From positions 1 to 62,587 of the forward strand of contig CAZPGY010000016.1 in the NCBI GenBank assembly GCA_964586655.1: a stretch of 62,587 nucleotides of DNA. The letters run 5' to 3'. Within the stretch, counting starts at the first letter, position 1. Every line of letters begins with the position of its first letter. Position numbers and translations under genes: made by a program. Origin of the DNA: JAJYSO01 sp964586655. Its GTDB lineage: Bacteria > Bacteroidota > Bacteroidia > Flavobacteriales > Flavobacteriaceae. Shown here in pieces: positions 7,951 through 16,739 of the stretch. Below the pieces are notes generated by a model, which was given only the letters and a program-made list of their open reading frames with translations, ran no database searches and was not told the origin of the DNA.

Positions 7951-10776
7951 ATGAAACTTGTTGTATCTTTATTACTACTTTTCCTGACCAACGTTTCTTG
8001 GTCACAAACTCCTACAGGGAGCATCTTTGGCACCTTGTCAGATACTAAAAACACCGAAGTGCCCTTGGCTTTTGCTAATGTGCAACTCAAAGGCACTGAT
8101 CGCGGAGTTATCTCTAATTTTAATGGTGATTATATCATACCCAATGTTAAACCTGGTCAATATACCTTAGTAATTAGTTATGTCGGTTACGAAACGGTTA
8201 CGATTCCCGGCGTTAACGTGCCGCCTAATGACTCCGTAGAAGTGGACGCCGCTTTATCGCCGAGTACGGCAACTTTGGGCGCTGTCATGCTAGAGGTCGA
8301 AACGAGTCGCGCTAAAGAAAGCGTATTGCTCATCGAGCAGAAGCAATCGAAGATAATGCTCGAGGCCATTGGCGCGCAAGAAATGGCGCGAAAAGGCGTG
8401 AGCAACCTCGCTGAAGCTGTCACAAAAATAACCGGTGTAACCAAGCAAAATTCTCGCGGTGTTGTTGTTCGTGGCTTAGGAGAGCGCTACAACTTTTTAA
8501 CTGTTAACGGCCTGCCGATCATCACGGGTAACCCCGACAAAAAAATTATTCCTCTCGATAATTTTACCACCGATATTGTGCGAAATATCAATGTTTATAA
8601 AACCTTCCAAGTCGATTTATACGGTGACTTTGCCGGGGCGTCTTTTAATGTGGTCACCAAAGACATCCCGACCGAACCGACCACGCACATTCAACTCGGT
8701 GTGGGGGCTAATACGCAAACCACTTTTCAAGATTTTAAAATTGACGCCGAAAGTAATGTCGAAGCATTGGGGATAGCTGGCGGTAGTCGAGCGCTGCCGG
8801 ATGCTTATGATGAGAGCCTGATCAAACTCGGCTATGCCTCAACTCCTGAAGAGTCAAAGCACCTGTTTGATACCGATTACAATGTCGATACGTATTCAGC
8901 ACCGGTATCTTCTAGTTTAGAAATCACTCACGGAAATACGCTGCCATTAGCTGAAGAAAAGGAACTTTCACTGGGCTACTATGTCGGGTTTAATTTTAGT
9001 AATAACTATCAAACCAACCCTAGTACAACATTGCGCTCACTGAATACCCAAGGCGGATATAACGCTAATTATGAAGATGTTGAGGATTATACCTTATCGA
9101 CTAAAAAATCGGCTTTGTTCTCATTACTGCTCGAACAAGATGATAAGTTTAGCTTAAAGCTGAATAATATTTTTATGCAGACAACCTCCAATTTTACCCG
9201 CGAGCAACTGGGCTATAATGCTGAGGCTAATGATGATTTCTTTGCGCGCACATCGCGGTATCGCCAAACCTTAGTCAACCAAACGCAATTGTTAGGGGAG
9301 TGGCAGTTGTCAAAACGATCCTTGCTTTCTTTTGGGAGCTCCTATGGGTTTAGTACCTATGACGAGCCTGATCGAAAGTTGCTATATGCCGAAGGTAAAG
9401 GCCCTGATGCGGCGCTGTTTATTGCCAATTCAAGCGAGCCAAATCGGTTTTATGCCGACTTAGATATTAGCGATGTGAATGCTTACCTCGAATACCAACT
9501 CGGTATTGGCGAAGGTACGGGCTATAACAAGGATGAGTTTGCACATAACCTGACTGTAGGCGCTGATTTTGACCAGTTGAAATACGACTATTTCAGCCGA
9601 ACAATTCGCTTAAACATCGACCCATTGGCTATTCCTTCTGCGGCGGGCTCACTTAAAGACATTCCGCTCAACACCGCCAATCCTGAGGCGTTTATTCAAC
9701 AAGGATTTAATCAAGGATGGCTGAATTATAAGGATGGTAGCGACGCTAGTAAATTTGTCGAGATCGATCAAACTACGGCTGCAGCTTATGCGCAGTATAA
9801 CTTTGCGGTAAACGCGTGGAACTTCACCCTTGGACTCCGCGGCGAGTATTTTAAACGTATTATCTATTACCGCACTCCAACGACCGGTGTTTTTGCGCCG
9901 TATTTGCAGGCTGAAAATGATAACCAGTTCAACCTGATGCCGGCTTTAAACATTAAATATGCCTTGACCGAAAATGCTAACTTGCGGTTTGCCGCCTCGG
10001 TGACGAGCACGCGTCCTCGCGTTCGTGAAATTTTGCCGATTCGCTACCTCGCCGGGCCTTATGCCTTGATTACAGGAAATCCTGATTTAGAAAATTCGAC
10101 CAATTATAACATCGATTTGAAATATGAATTTTTCCCGGAAGAAGGGGGTATTTTTTCGGTTACCGGATTTGGTAAATTTATCGATGCCCCGATTGAAACC
10201 ATTATCACACCCATTGCCGGCGGCTCTTCTGTCGGGTTTACCAATACCGAAAAGGCCGTTGTGCTCGGTGCTGAAGTCGAGTATCAAACAGATTTTAAAC
10301 AACTCTTTGGTGCTGAACAGCTAGAGCCCTTAAAAATTGGCCTTAATGCTATAGTGATGTATTCGCAAGTGACCCTTGATAAATCGAAGCCAGCACAACA
10401 ATTCTTGACTAATGAAACTCGTAAGCTTCAAGGAGCGGCGCCGTTTATCATCAATGCAGACTTGAGCTATGAAGCTGACTTCTCAAAAAACTGGAATAGC
10501 TTGTTCACCTTGGCGCTTAACACTTTTGGAGAGCGTATTTATGCCGTGGGTGGTTCAAATCTCAACGATACGTTTGAGCAGCCGTTTAGTAAACTCGACT
10601 TTATTTGGAAAAATACAGTAGGCGATTTTACCATTGATTTTGAGGTAGAGAATTTATTGAACAGTGTTGTCAACGTGGAGCAGACCCCTTCAGCCGTGAG
10701 TAATGCGCAACCGATTAGCGTGTTAAAATATAAACCGGGGATGAATTTCTCACTCTCAATTGGCTACACGTTTTAA
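7951..10776 (+). CDS. TonB-dependent receptor
   Basis: This is a 941-residue outer-membrane receptor. The ATG at 7951 is preferred because it opens a signal peptide (MKLVVSLLLLFL, cleavage near SWSQ). A carboxypeptidase-regulatory-like domain follows (about 20-105, GSIFGTLSDT to YVGYETVTIPG). The TonB plug (about 130-245) includes VVRGLGERYNFLTVNG and NVYKTFQVDLYG. The rest is a 22-strand-type barrel ending in the aromatic LSIGYTF. It is transcribed away from the PhoB-type regulator and is followed, after a terminator, by a beta-helix lipoprotein gene that shares the same repeat type in its promoter. Together these suggest a phosphate-responsive uptake or surface-binding pair. The substrate is not visible in the sequence, and phosphate or organophosphate is an inference. 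Confidence 0.9.
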   Translation: MKLVVSLLLLFLTNVSWSQTPTGSIFGTLSDTKNTEVPLAFANVQLKGTDRGVISNFNGDYIIPNVKPGQYTLVISYVGYETVTIPGVNVPPNDSVEVDAALSPSTATLGAVMLEVETSRAKESVLLIEQKQSKIMLEAIGAQEMARKGVSNLAEAVTKITGVTKQNSRGVVVRGLGERYNFLTVNGLPIITGNPDKKIIPLDNFTTDIVRNINVYKTFQVDLYGDFAGASFNVVTKDIPTEPTTHIQLGVGANTQTTFQDFKIDAESNVEALGIAGGSRALPDAYDESLIKLGYASTPEESKHLFDTDYNVDTYSAPVSSSLEITHGNTLPLAEEKELSLGYYVGFNFSNNYQTNPSTTLRSLNTQGGYNANYEDVEDYTLSTKKSALFSLLLEQDDKFSLKLNNIFMQTTSNFTREQLGYNAEANDDFFARTSRYRQTLVNQTQLLGEWQLSKRSLLSFGSSYGFSTYDEPDRKLLYAEGKGPDAALFIANSSEPNRFYADLDISDVNAYLEYQLGIGEGTGYNKDEFAHNLTVGADFDQLKYDYFSRTIRLNIDPLAIPSAAGSLKDIPLNTANPEAFIQQGFNQGWLNYKDGSDASKFVEIDQTTAAAYAQYNFAVNAWNFTLGLRGEYFKRIIYYRTPTTGVFAPYLQAENDNQFNLMPALNIKYALTENANLRFAASVTSTRPRVREILPIRYLAGPYALITGNPDLENSTNYNIDLKYEFFPEEGGIFSVTGFGKFIDAPIETIITPIAGGSSVGFTNTEKAVVLGAEVEYQTDFKQLFGAEQLEPLKIGLNAIVMYSQVTLDKSKPAQQFLTNETRKLQGAAPFIINADLSYEADFSKNWNSLFTLALNTFGERIYAVGGSNLNDTFEQPFSKLDFIWKNTVGDFTIDFEVENLLNSVVNVEQTPSAVSNAQPISVLKYKPGMNFSLSIGYTF

Positions 10777-10827
10777 TAAGCAGAAAGTCGTCAACTAGCT
10801 GTGTAGAGCAGAGTAGACGGTTACAAT

Positions 10828-10872
10828 AAAAAAATCAGGTTGTGCTGCCGTAGCATAAACCTGATTTTTTTT
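10828..10872 (+). terminator. Rho-independent terminator after the TonB receptor
   Basis: A hairpin pairs AAATCAGGTT (about 10832-10841) with AACCTGATTT (about 10858-10867) and is followed by a T-rich run. The A-run on the left side gives it bidirectional potential, but the neighbouring genes both read rightwards. Confidence 0.85.
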
Positions 10873-10929
10873 GTTTTCATGACTCGAGTTTAAGAGCCGA
10901 AAACTGATTGAGCTATAGGCCTGCTAAAA

Positions 10930-10978
10930 CTTAACATGGCTTAATCATGGCTTAATCCTGCGGTAACATTCCTTACGA
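10930..10978 (+). promoter_or_regulatory. Candidate Pho-box-like array upstream of the beta-helix lipoprotein
   Basis: Five 7-base units follow at 10-11-base steps: CTTAACA (10930), CTTAATC (10940), CTTAATC (10951), GGTAACA (10962) and a weaker CTTACGA (10972). Ten bases after the last unit comes an exact TATTTTTG -7 element (10989-10996). No TTG -33 element is visible at the usual distance, as expected for an activator-dependent promoter. The units resemble the TTAACA-type repeats of PhoP/PhoB-family regulators. The regulator is inferred from the nearby gene. Confidence 0.55.
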
Positions 10979-10988
10979 ACTTCCAGCT

Positions 10989-10996
10989 TATTTTTG
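10989..10996 (+). promoter_or_regulatory. Bacteroidota -7 promoter element TATTTTTG
   Basis: This is an exact match to the TAnnTTTG consensus, 34 bases before the ATG at 11031 and directly downstream of the phased repeats. Confidence 0.6.
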
Positions 10997-11030
10997 GCAT
11001 ATCTTATTAATCTAATAAATTATAAAACAG

Positions 11031-12176
11031 ATGAAATTAAGAACACTAAGCGCAATTGCTCTTGCTGGTATTTTTGCAGCATCTTGTAGTGAAGATGACT
11101 TACCGTCGAATTCGGTAGATCCATCGAACCCGGAGGCGACAAATGTCTTGACAGGGTCGATTACAGCCGTTAAAACCTTGACAGCTGATGAAACCTATAC
11201 CCTAAAAGGATCGGTGATTGTAGAATCTGGCGCTAAACTAGTTATTCCTGCCGGAACACGTATCGAGGCCGATAAAGCTGATGGTTTAGATGCGTTAATT
11301 ATCAATCAAGGTGCTAAAATTGAGGCTAAGGGAACAGCTCAAGAACCAATTGTTTTTACTGAAGTTTCTAAAACCATCGGCTCTTGGGGCGGTATCGTTA
11401 TTCTTGGCCGCGCGCCAATTAATGTGCCTGGTGGAACCTCTTCTCCTGAGTTTAGTTCTGAACTGACGTATGGCGGACAGAAACCGGCTGATAATTCCGG
11501 AACCTTGTCTTATGTTCGCGTGGAATATGCCGGTGCCGGAATTATTGAAGGCTCGGTAGAATACAATGGGTTTGGGTTTTATGCCGTTGGCTCAGGAACG
11601 ACGGTAAATCACTTAGAAACTTATAAAGGCTCAGATGATGGCTATGAGTTTTTTGGTGGTACTGTAGAAGCTAATTACCTGATTTCTGTCGGTGATGAAG
11701 ACGATTCTTTTGACTGGACAGAAGGCTGGACCGGTGGCGGATCCAATTGGATTGCCATCAAAGAAGGCGCTGCCGATAAAGGGATTGAAGCTGATAACAA
11801 CGGAAATGACAATACTGCTCAACCGATGTCTAACCCAACGATTAGCAATGTGACACTTGTAGGAATCGGTATTGAAGACGGGATGCGTTTGCGCCGCGGT
11901 ACAGCAGGGGAGTTTACAAATGTCTTGATTAAAAACTTTGAAAACGGTATCGATGTTCGCGATGAACAAACTATTGCTAACATTCAAAGTAACAGCTTAT
12001 CAGTAGCCGGTAAAATTAAAAATGTTGCTGCCGACAAAGTAGTTGGCCAAAACTCAGCTGGTGAAGCTGTAGATGTCTCTTCAATCTTTACCGTAAAAGA
12101 AACTGCTACAGGTGCTGACGATGCCTTTGCTGCTGGTTGGACACGCTATGCTTCAGAAGGCTATAGCCTAAACTAA
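11031..12176 (+). CDS. Surface lipoprotein with parallel beta-helix
   Basis: This is a 381-residue lipoprotein: the signal peptide ends in a lipobox (FAASCSED, Cys at 19). The mature part is Gly/Asn/Val-rich with repeating short strands (VIPAGTRIEADKA, IEAKGTAQEPIVF, GGIVILGRAPINVPGG, TISNVTLVGIGIEDG), typical of a right-handed beta-helix. Similar proteins in flavobacteria are often labelled hypothetical or misnamed multidrug transporter. No catalytic motif is recognised. The position behind a TonB receptor and the shared promoter repeats suggest it works with that receptor as a surface binding protein or enzyme. This role is an inference. Confidence 0.8.
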   Translation: MKLRTLSAIALAGIFAASCSEDDLPSNSVDPSNPEATNVLTGSITAVKTLTADETYTLKGSVIVESGAKLVIPAGTRIEADKADGLDALIINQGAKIEAKGTAQEPIVFTEVSKTIGSWGGIVILGRAPINVPGGTSSPEFSSELTYGGQKPADNSGTLSYVRVEYAGAGIIEGSVEYNGFGFYAVGSGTTVNHLETYKGSDDGYEFFGGTVEANYLISVGDEDDSFDWTEGWTGGGSNWIAIKEGAADKGIEADNNGNDNTAQPMSNPTISNVTLVGIGIEDGMRLRRGTAGEFTNVLIKNFENGIDVRDEQTIANIQSNSLSVAGKIKNVAADKVVGQNSAGEAVDVSSIFTVKETATGADDAFAAGWTRYASEGYSLN

Positions 12177-12240
12177 AATCGCTTGAATTTGGATTGGTTC
12201 AGGATGAGGTGACGTATCCATAATGCTTCGTCCTAAGTGT

Positions 12241-12268
12241 AAAAGCTTCCTGTAAAGGAGGCTTTTTG
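12241..12268 (+). terminator. Rho-independent terminator
   Basis: AAAGCTTCC pairs with GGAGGCTTT (one G-T pair, loop of about five bases) and is followed by T residues. It closes the beta-helix lipoprotein transcript. Confidence 0.8.
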
Positions 12269-12328
12269 CTGTTGTGATAATACGATAAAATTGTATTTTT
12301 AAGGACACAACAAAAAATACGACGTATT

Positions 12329-12856
12329 ATGGATTTATCTTGGCTGACAACACCTTGGTCCACCGTGTGGATTACCCTTCTCTCTGCGGTTTTAATTTAC
12401 ATTGCTCTGGTGATTATCACACGCATCAATGGCGCGCGGACATTTTCTAAATTTTCTAGTTTTGATTTAGCTATCACCATAGCCGTAGGCTCAGTGTTGG
12501 GGCGTGCCTTGGTAGCCAGTGATCAAACGTTGCTGCATACTGTAGTTGCGGTGTTAGCCTTGTTTGTCTTGCAGTACAGCGTCGATTACCTGCGCAGCCG
12601 CTTTAAATTATTCCCCAAGATGATCGATAATAACCCTATTCTTTTAATGGAAAACGGACAATTGTTAGAAGAAAATTTAAAAAAAACACGGATGACTCCA
12701 AAGGCTGTTTATCACGAATTGCGGCAAGCTAATGTGGTGAACCTTTCGGAGGTGAAAGCCGTTATCTTAGAAGCTAATGGCGAGGTGTCGGTCTTGCATC
12801 ACCTTGACGGTAATTGCACCATTGATTGCGTTTTATTAGATGGAGTCGAGCGATAG
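12329..12856 (+). CDS. DUF421 / YetF-like membrane protein
   Basis: This 175-residue protein has two to three N-terminal transmembrane segments (about 12-30, 45-60 and 65-85), followed by the cytosolic DUF421 domain (about 95-165). Family hallmarks include RINGARTFSKFSSFDLAITIAVGSVLG and the domain phrase RMTPKAVYHELRQANV. The cellular function of YetF-type proteins is poorly defined. It sits alone behind a terminator and does not appear coupled to the preceding pair. Confidence 0.9.
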   Translation: MDLSWLTTPWSTVWITLLSAVLIYIALVIITRINGARTFSKFSSFDLAITIAVGSVLGRALVASDQTLLHTVVAVLALFVLQYSVDYLRSRFKLFPKMIDNNPILLMENGQLLEENLKKTRMTPKAVYHELRQANVVNLSEVKAVILEANGEVSVLHHLDGNCTIDCVLLDGVER

Positions 12857-13277
12857 TTAACCCTGATAGGGCTTTTCTTCAATCTTATAGACGGAAATAC
12901 CACTTAAAGCTACATGTTCTCAGGGTTATTTAATAAGTTTAAATGAACTCAGCTTAAAGAATTAACCCGGAGACTTCATGAGATTTATTTTGGGTAGATT
13001 TACAACAAAAAAGACGGCAAAATAAAGTCGAGCAATACGGGTGCTGCATAGCTTAAATTTGCACTATCTCATTTCGGCTATTTTACCATTCAATGCTTGG
13101 GTTATTAATGTGTTTTTTTAAAAAATTCATCATTTTACGATAAATTTTTCAAGTAATGGAGGCTGGAGCGTGTTCCTCATTTTGGTATTTGCAATAAAAA
13201 AAACTGCCCTTCATGAAGGGCAGTTCTTACTTCAGAATATCAACTGTAGACACAACCAACTAAAACTAAAACAATCC
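12857..13277. other. Intergenic region without a gene
   Basis: These 421 bases lie between convergent genes. The only structure found is the leftward terminator at 13197-13228. No convincing ORF, RNA gene or repeat was seen. Confidence 0.6.
13197..13228 (-). terminator. Rho-independent terminator of the cupredoxin operon
   Basis: Read on the minus strand, AACTGCCCTT pairs with AAGGGCAGTT around a 2-4 base loop and runs into eight T. It lies about 50 bases after the cupredoxin stop codon. Confidence 0.9.
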
Positions 13278-13610
13278 TTATTTCACGGTAACTTTACCTT
13301 TCATTACCACGTGGATACTACAGTAATATTCTGAGCTTTTTTGGGCGACCATTTTCCAAGAATCACCGGGCTTTAATTTTGGAGAAGCCCATTTGTCATT
13401 CTTTTCCGTAACATCGTGAGCCACAAAACCTTTGTTGATAAACACAATGGTGTCGCCTTTGTGAACTTCGATGTTAGGCGGATTGAATTTCATTTTTTCA
13501 ATGACCACCGTATGTTTTTTAGGGGGTCGTTCGATTGCTAATATCGATTTTGGCGCTATTAAACTCGAAGAGAATAGTAGCAAAATCAATGCCAAGGTTC
13601 TGAAATACAT
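13278..13610 (-). CDS. Small exported cupredoxin (amicyanin/plastocyanin-like)
   Basis: This 110-residue protein begins with a signal peptide (residues 1 to about 26) and continues as a single cupredoxin fold. A type 1 copper site is visible: His65 in FVAHDV, then Cys97, His100 and Met103 in CSIHVVM. The C-x2-H-x2-M spacing is the short loop typical of amicyanin-type proteins. It probably carries electrons or buffers copper in the periplasm. It follows the DUF4142 gene by 7 bases, so the two form an operon ending at the strong terminator. Confidence 0.9.
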   Translation of the reverse strand: MYFRTLALILLLFSSSLIAPKSILAIERPPKKHTVVIEKMKFNPPNIEVHKGDTIVFINKGFVAHDVTEKNDKWASPKLKPGDSWKMVAQKSSEYYCSIHVVMKGKVTVK

Positions 13611-13617
13611 AACAGGA

Positions 13618-14160
13618 TTAATTAATTTCTTTTTGAATCATTTTGGCATGGTGCAAATGTCCTTTTAAAATGGGCATGGCTTTTTTCAACAAGTCTTTGA
13701 GTTGTTGGTTGTCTGCCTGTGGGATCAAAACGTTTTTCACCGCATTGATCACGGCTTTGTGATAGGCTACTTCATTGTCGACATAAGCTTTTTCAAAGGC
13801 TTCTCCGGAAAGAGCATTGAGTTTCTTTTTGGTTTTTTCCGCTCCTTCCAAAAGTGACTTTGTCACCGGATTCATCTTTGGGGTTACCCCGAGTTTGTTG
13901 GCCAAATCAACAGCCATTCCGATGATGGCGTTGTGATCATTGCGCATATTGGTGGCAAAATCCATTACCTTGCCGCTGATTTCTTTTTTCCAAGCTATTC
14001 CCGCATAATCCACGTCAATGGCATTGGCAGTTACCGCAACCGATGCGATTTCTGCATCTGTAAGTTGAGGCGTGTTTTGTGCGTTGGTATTAATGCTGAA
14101 AAATAAGCTGAGTATTAATACACTGGTCGTTAAGGACAATAATTTTTTTGTCGTTTTCAT
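13618..14160 (-). CDS. DUF4142 exported protein
   Basis: This 180-residue protein has a signal peptide (about 1-27, ending TNAQ) followed by an all-helical DUF4142 domain. Family features are the opening LTDAEIASVAVTANAIDVDYAG, a MRNDHN motif and a C-terminal His-rich GHLHHAKMIQKEI. DUF4142 is related to ferritin-like four-helix domains, but its function is not established. The operon partner is a blue-copper protein, which hints at a metal- or redox-related periplasmic role. Confidence 0.9.
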   Translation of the reverse strand: MKTTKKLLSLTTSVLILSLFFSINTNAQNTPQLTDAEIASVAVTANAIDVDYAGIAWKKEISGKVMDFATNMRNDHNAIIGMAVDLANKLGVTPKMNPVTKSLLEGAEKTKKKLNALSGEAFEKAYVDNEVAYHKAVINAVKNVLIPQADNQQLKDLLKKAMPILKGHLHHAKMIQKEIN

Positions 14161-14887
14161 AATAAAGGATTTTTTAGGATTAATAATAATGCCTTTTTTA
14201 TATAGGCTTCTATCCCATTAGAGTTGGTTAGGTGGAAGAAGGTTACAGAGAAAATGTTCTTTTTTTTGTGGGGGCGTGCGGATCTGCTGGAAACCAATGG
14301 GTACCCTATATAATCTGTAGCCCGAAGGATATAGTACCGAATTCATTTTTGACCAAGGTCGCAATGGGCATATTAAAAATCAAGTATAGGCAGTATAATC
14401 GAAGTGTCACTGTGCACCCGTTGCGCAGTCGGTTCTTATACGGAAATGACATTAAAAATAGACTAATCTTCCTGTTAAAATTACAAATCTCTGCGTTAAT
14501 CCCGCACGTGCGGGACGCCATAGCTATGGCTATGCCTGTGCTTTTTGCCTTGACCTTTGAAATTTTAACGACAAAATATTTAGTCTATTTCAATAATCAC
14601 TTCCGTATTATTCTTTTTTGTTGGGTGATTTAGCGCGCTCTTTAAACCTGTTCTCGACACAAAATCACCGGTGTTCTACTGTGCCACATACCCTTAATTT
14701 CGCTACCACTGCCGTGTTTGTGTGAAAAATTGATCAACAGACACTTTAAAATCGGTGTCTTTTGCTGTTTTGATTATATTTTTGACTTCTCTCTAAGAGA
14801 TGTCATCTGCCTAAGGCTTTAACATGTTTTTTAATGGGATTTTGAGCTTTCCATCGAGAAGATTAAGCAGAGGAATGGAATCTTGTG
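14161..14887. other. Long intergenic region with a degenerate repeat copy
   Basis: These 727 bases separate two leftward genes. A reading frame runs rightwards through it, but its sequence is not protein-like. The central part holds a degenerate copy of the palindromic repeat described at 55211-55371. Nothing else was recognised. Confidence 0.6.
14483..14575 (+). repeat. MITE-like palindromic repeat, degenerate copy
   Basis: The core at 14519-14557 is identical over 39 bases to 62549-62587 at the other end of the window. Flanking similarity includes CTGCGTTAA (14491-14499). The 9-base segment between GTTAA and CATAGC in the other copies is replaced here by a small hairpin (TCCCGCACGTGCGGGA, 14500-14515). 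The terminal ATACCAATT ends are not preserved. Confidence 0.75.
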
Positions 14888-16456
14888 TTATGGCTGTTGA
14901 GTGATGCGTTTAAAGTTTAGGTCTTGAAAATCAAAACTAAAATCGGTTAGGGGGGAAATGGGTTTCATGGTAAAACCATCGGCTTTTCCTTCGATATCCA
15001 GCGTAAAGTTGACAAAAGCGTCGGCTTTTAAGAAACGTTCATCCCAACGTACTACAAAAGTATTTCCTTTGTAGTATTTTAAAGTACCGGTTAAATCCGG
15101 TGATCTCAGGGCATAAAAACGGAGTTTTCCATCTTCTTTTTTTAGGGTTACTTTGCCAAACCAAGGGTCTTTAAAGGTTCCGCTGTAATTGGAAAGCTTC
15201 ACTTGCTTATCTTTACGTTTCAACTGCATGGAAATGGAGGTTTGAACGGCATTTTTGATGCTGTCAGCGCGTTGCTCGGCTTTTGTTCTTGCTTTGTGAT
15301 AGGCTTGAATGCGATTAGCGTCTTCGATACCGAAATAAGCATCCTTAATGCTGTTGGTGATGGATCGAAATGCAGCTCCCGACTGCTGATTGGTAAGGAC
15401 AATAATACCCAAATCCAATTCGGGAATCAGGGTCACCTGACTGAGGATTCCCAGCAGTCCGCCGGTGTGCCAAATCTGTAAGTATCCGTTGACATCTTTA
15501 AGAAACCATCCCAACCCGTAGGCCATAAAGTGAGAATTATAAGGACCTTCTCCGGTTCTGATGAGGGTTTGAGGGGTCCACATTTCTCGCGCTTGCTCTT
15601 CGCTAAACAGGGTTTTTTGCAAATTTTCACCATAACGACCATAATTTAATCGGGCTTGCACCCATTTGGTCATGGCATCGATGGAGGCATAAATCCCGGC
15701 AGCGGGTTTTCCCACTGCGGTAAAAGTTCTTCCGGCAATAAGCAATTCGCCATTTACCGGCACATGCCCATCAATACAATTGGGATCTTGCTTGATCTTT
15801 TCAATATCCATGGTGACTCGTTTCATTTGTAGCGGCTTAAAAAAATGCTGTTCGATATAAACCGGGTATTCCATTCCCGAAACCCGGGAAACAATCTCCC
15901 CGGCTACGATATACAACAAATTGTCATAATCAAAATGAGCCCGAAAGGCCGATTCCGGTTTTAGGTACCGCAAATTGTGAATCATTTGTGATAAAGTAGT
16001 TTTGTTTTTGGCAGGAAAGACCATCAAATCTCCGGCACCAAGTCCCAGTCCGCTTCGGTGGGTCAGCAAATCTCTGATGGTGAAATTTGAAGAAACATAG
16101 GGGGCATAGAGTTTAAATTCCGGAATAATGGTCCTCACTTTGGTGTCCCAATCAATTTTGCCGGCGTCTACCAATTGTGCTAAAGCCGCAGTGGTAAAAG
16201 CTTTGGTGTTAGAAGCTATTCCGAAAAGAGTTTGGGTATTTACCGGCTGTTGGGTTTGTATGGAACGTACACCATAGCCTTTTTTAGAAACGATTTCGCC
16301 GTCTTTTATCACCGCCACCGCCATGCCGGGAACCTTAAAAACCTTCATGCTCTTTTGCACCAGACTGTCTATTTGATCGGGAGTGAGTTGGGCAAAAGAA
16401 GGAAGGCAAAGAAAGAATAAAAGCAGGCTGAGCAGTCTTGTTTGAACACTTTTCAT
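14888..16456 (-). CDS. Serine hydrolase (class C beta-lactamase/esterase-like) with C-terminal DUF3471-like domain
   Basis: This is a 522-residue exported hydrolase. The start at 16456 begins a signal peptide ending PSFAQ; the longer in-frame start would add a non-signal leader. Catalytic motifs are S-x-x-K (SNTK, residues 82-85), a Y-x-N in FDYDNLLY, and HTGG in IWHTGGLLG. The C-terminal 100 residues (from about NYSGTFKDPWFGKV) resemble the DUF3471 domain that often follows such hydrolases. Family members include esterases, D-aminopeptidases and peptidoglycan-related enzymes, so the substrate cannot be assigned. It is transcribed alone and diverges from the FadL operon. Confidence 0.88.
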   Translation of the reverse strand: MKSVQTRLLSLLLFFLCLPSFAQLTPDQIDSLVQKSMKVFKVPGMAVAVIKDGEIVSKKGYGVRSIQTQQPVNTQTLFGIASNTKAFTTAALAQLVDAGKIDWDTKVRTIIPEFKLYAPYVSSNFTIRDLLTHRSGLGLGAGDLMVFPAKNKTTLSQMIHNLRYLKPESAFRAHFDYDNLLYIVAGEIVSRVSGMEYPVYIEQHFFKPLQMKRVTMDIEKIKQDPNCIDGHVPVNGELLIAGRTFTAVGKPAAGIYASIDAMTKWVQARLNYGRYGENLQKTLFSEEQAREMWTPQTLIRTGEGPYNSHFMAYGLGWFLKDVNGYLQIWHTGGLLGILSQVTLIPELDLGIIVLTNQQSGAAFRSITNSIKDAYFGIEDANRIQAYHKARTKAEQRADSIKNAVQTSISMQLKRKDKQVKLSNYSGTFKDPWFGKVTLKKEDGKLRFYALRSPDLTGTLKYYKGNTFVVRWDERFLKADAFVNFTLDIEGKADGFTMKPISPLTDFSFDFQDLNFKRITQQP

Positions 16457-16739
16457 AAGTAGCATTTGTTTTTTCGGAAAATAAAGCATAAAGGTAAAAT
16501 ATTTTTTATTCTTACCCGGTTGATGAGGGGGCTTTATGAGCTGTTTTTATGTTTGAAATGCCAGAGGAAACAAAATTAAAAACACAAACAAACCTATTTT
16601 TTTCGGCACCTAAATATTTTTTTATACTTTTATTAACCCTAAAATGGCTCTATTGCTAAGTAGATTGGCTATTACAAACACATTATCAGTCGTTTATCGC
16701 TTAGAGCCAGCAGACTTAACAATTTTAAAACACATTTAA

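Noticed and set aside
14232..14633. Rightward 133-residue reading frame
   Set aside because: It runs through the degenerate palindromic repeat, has no domain-like or signal sequence, and its composition is not protein-like.
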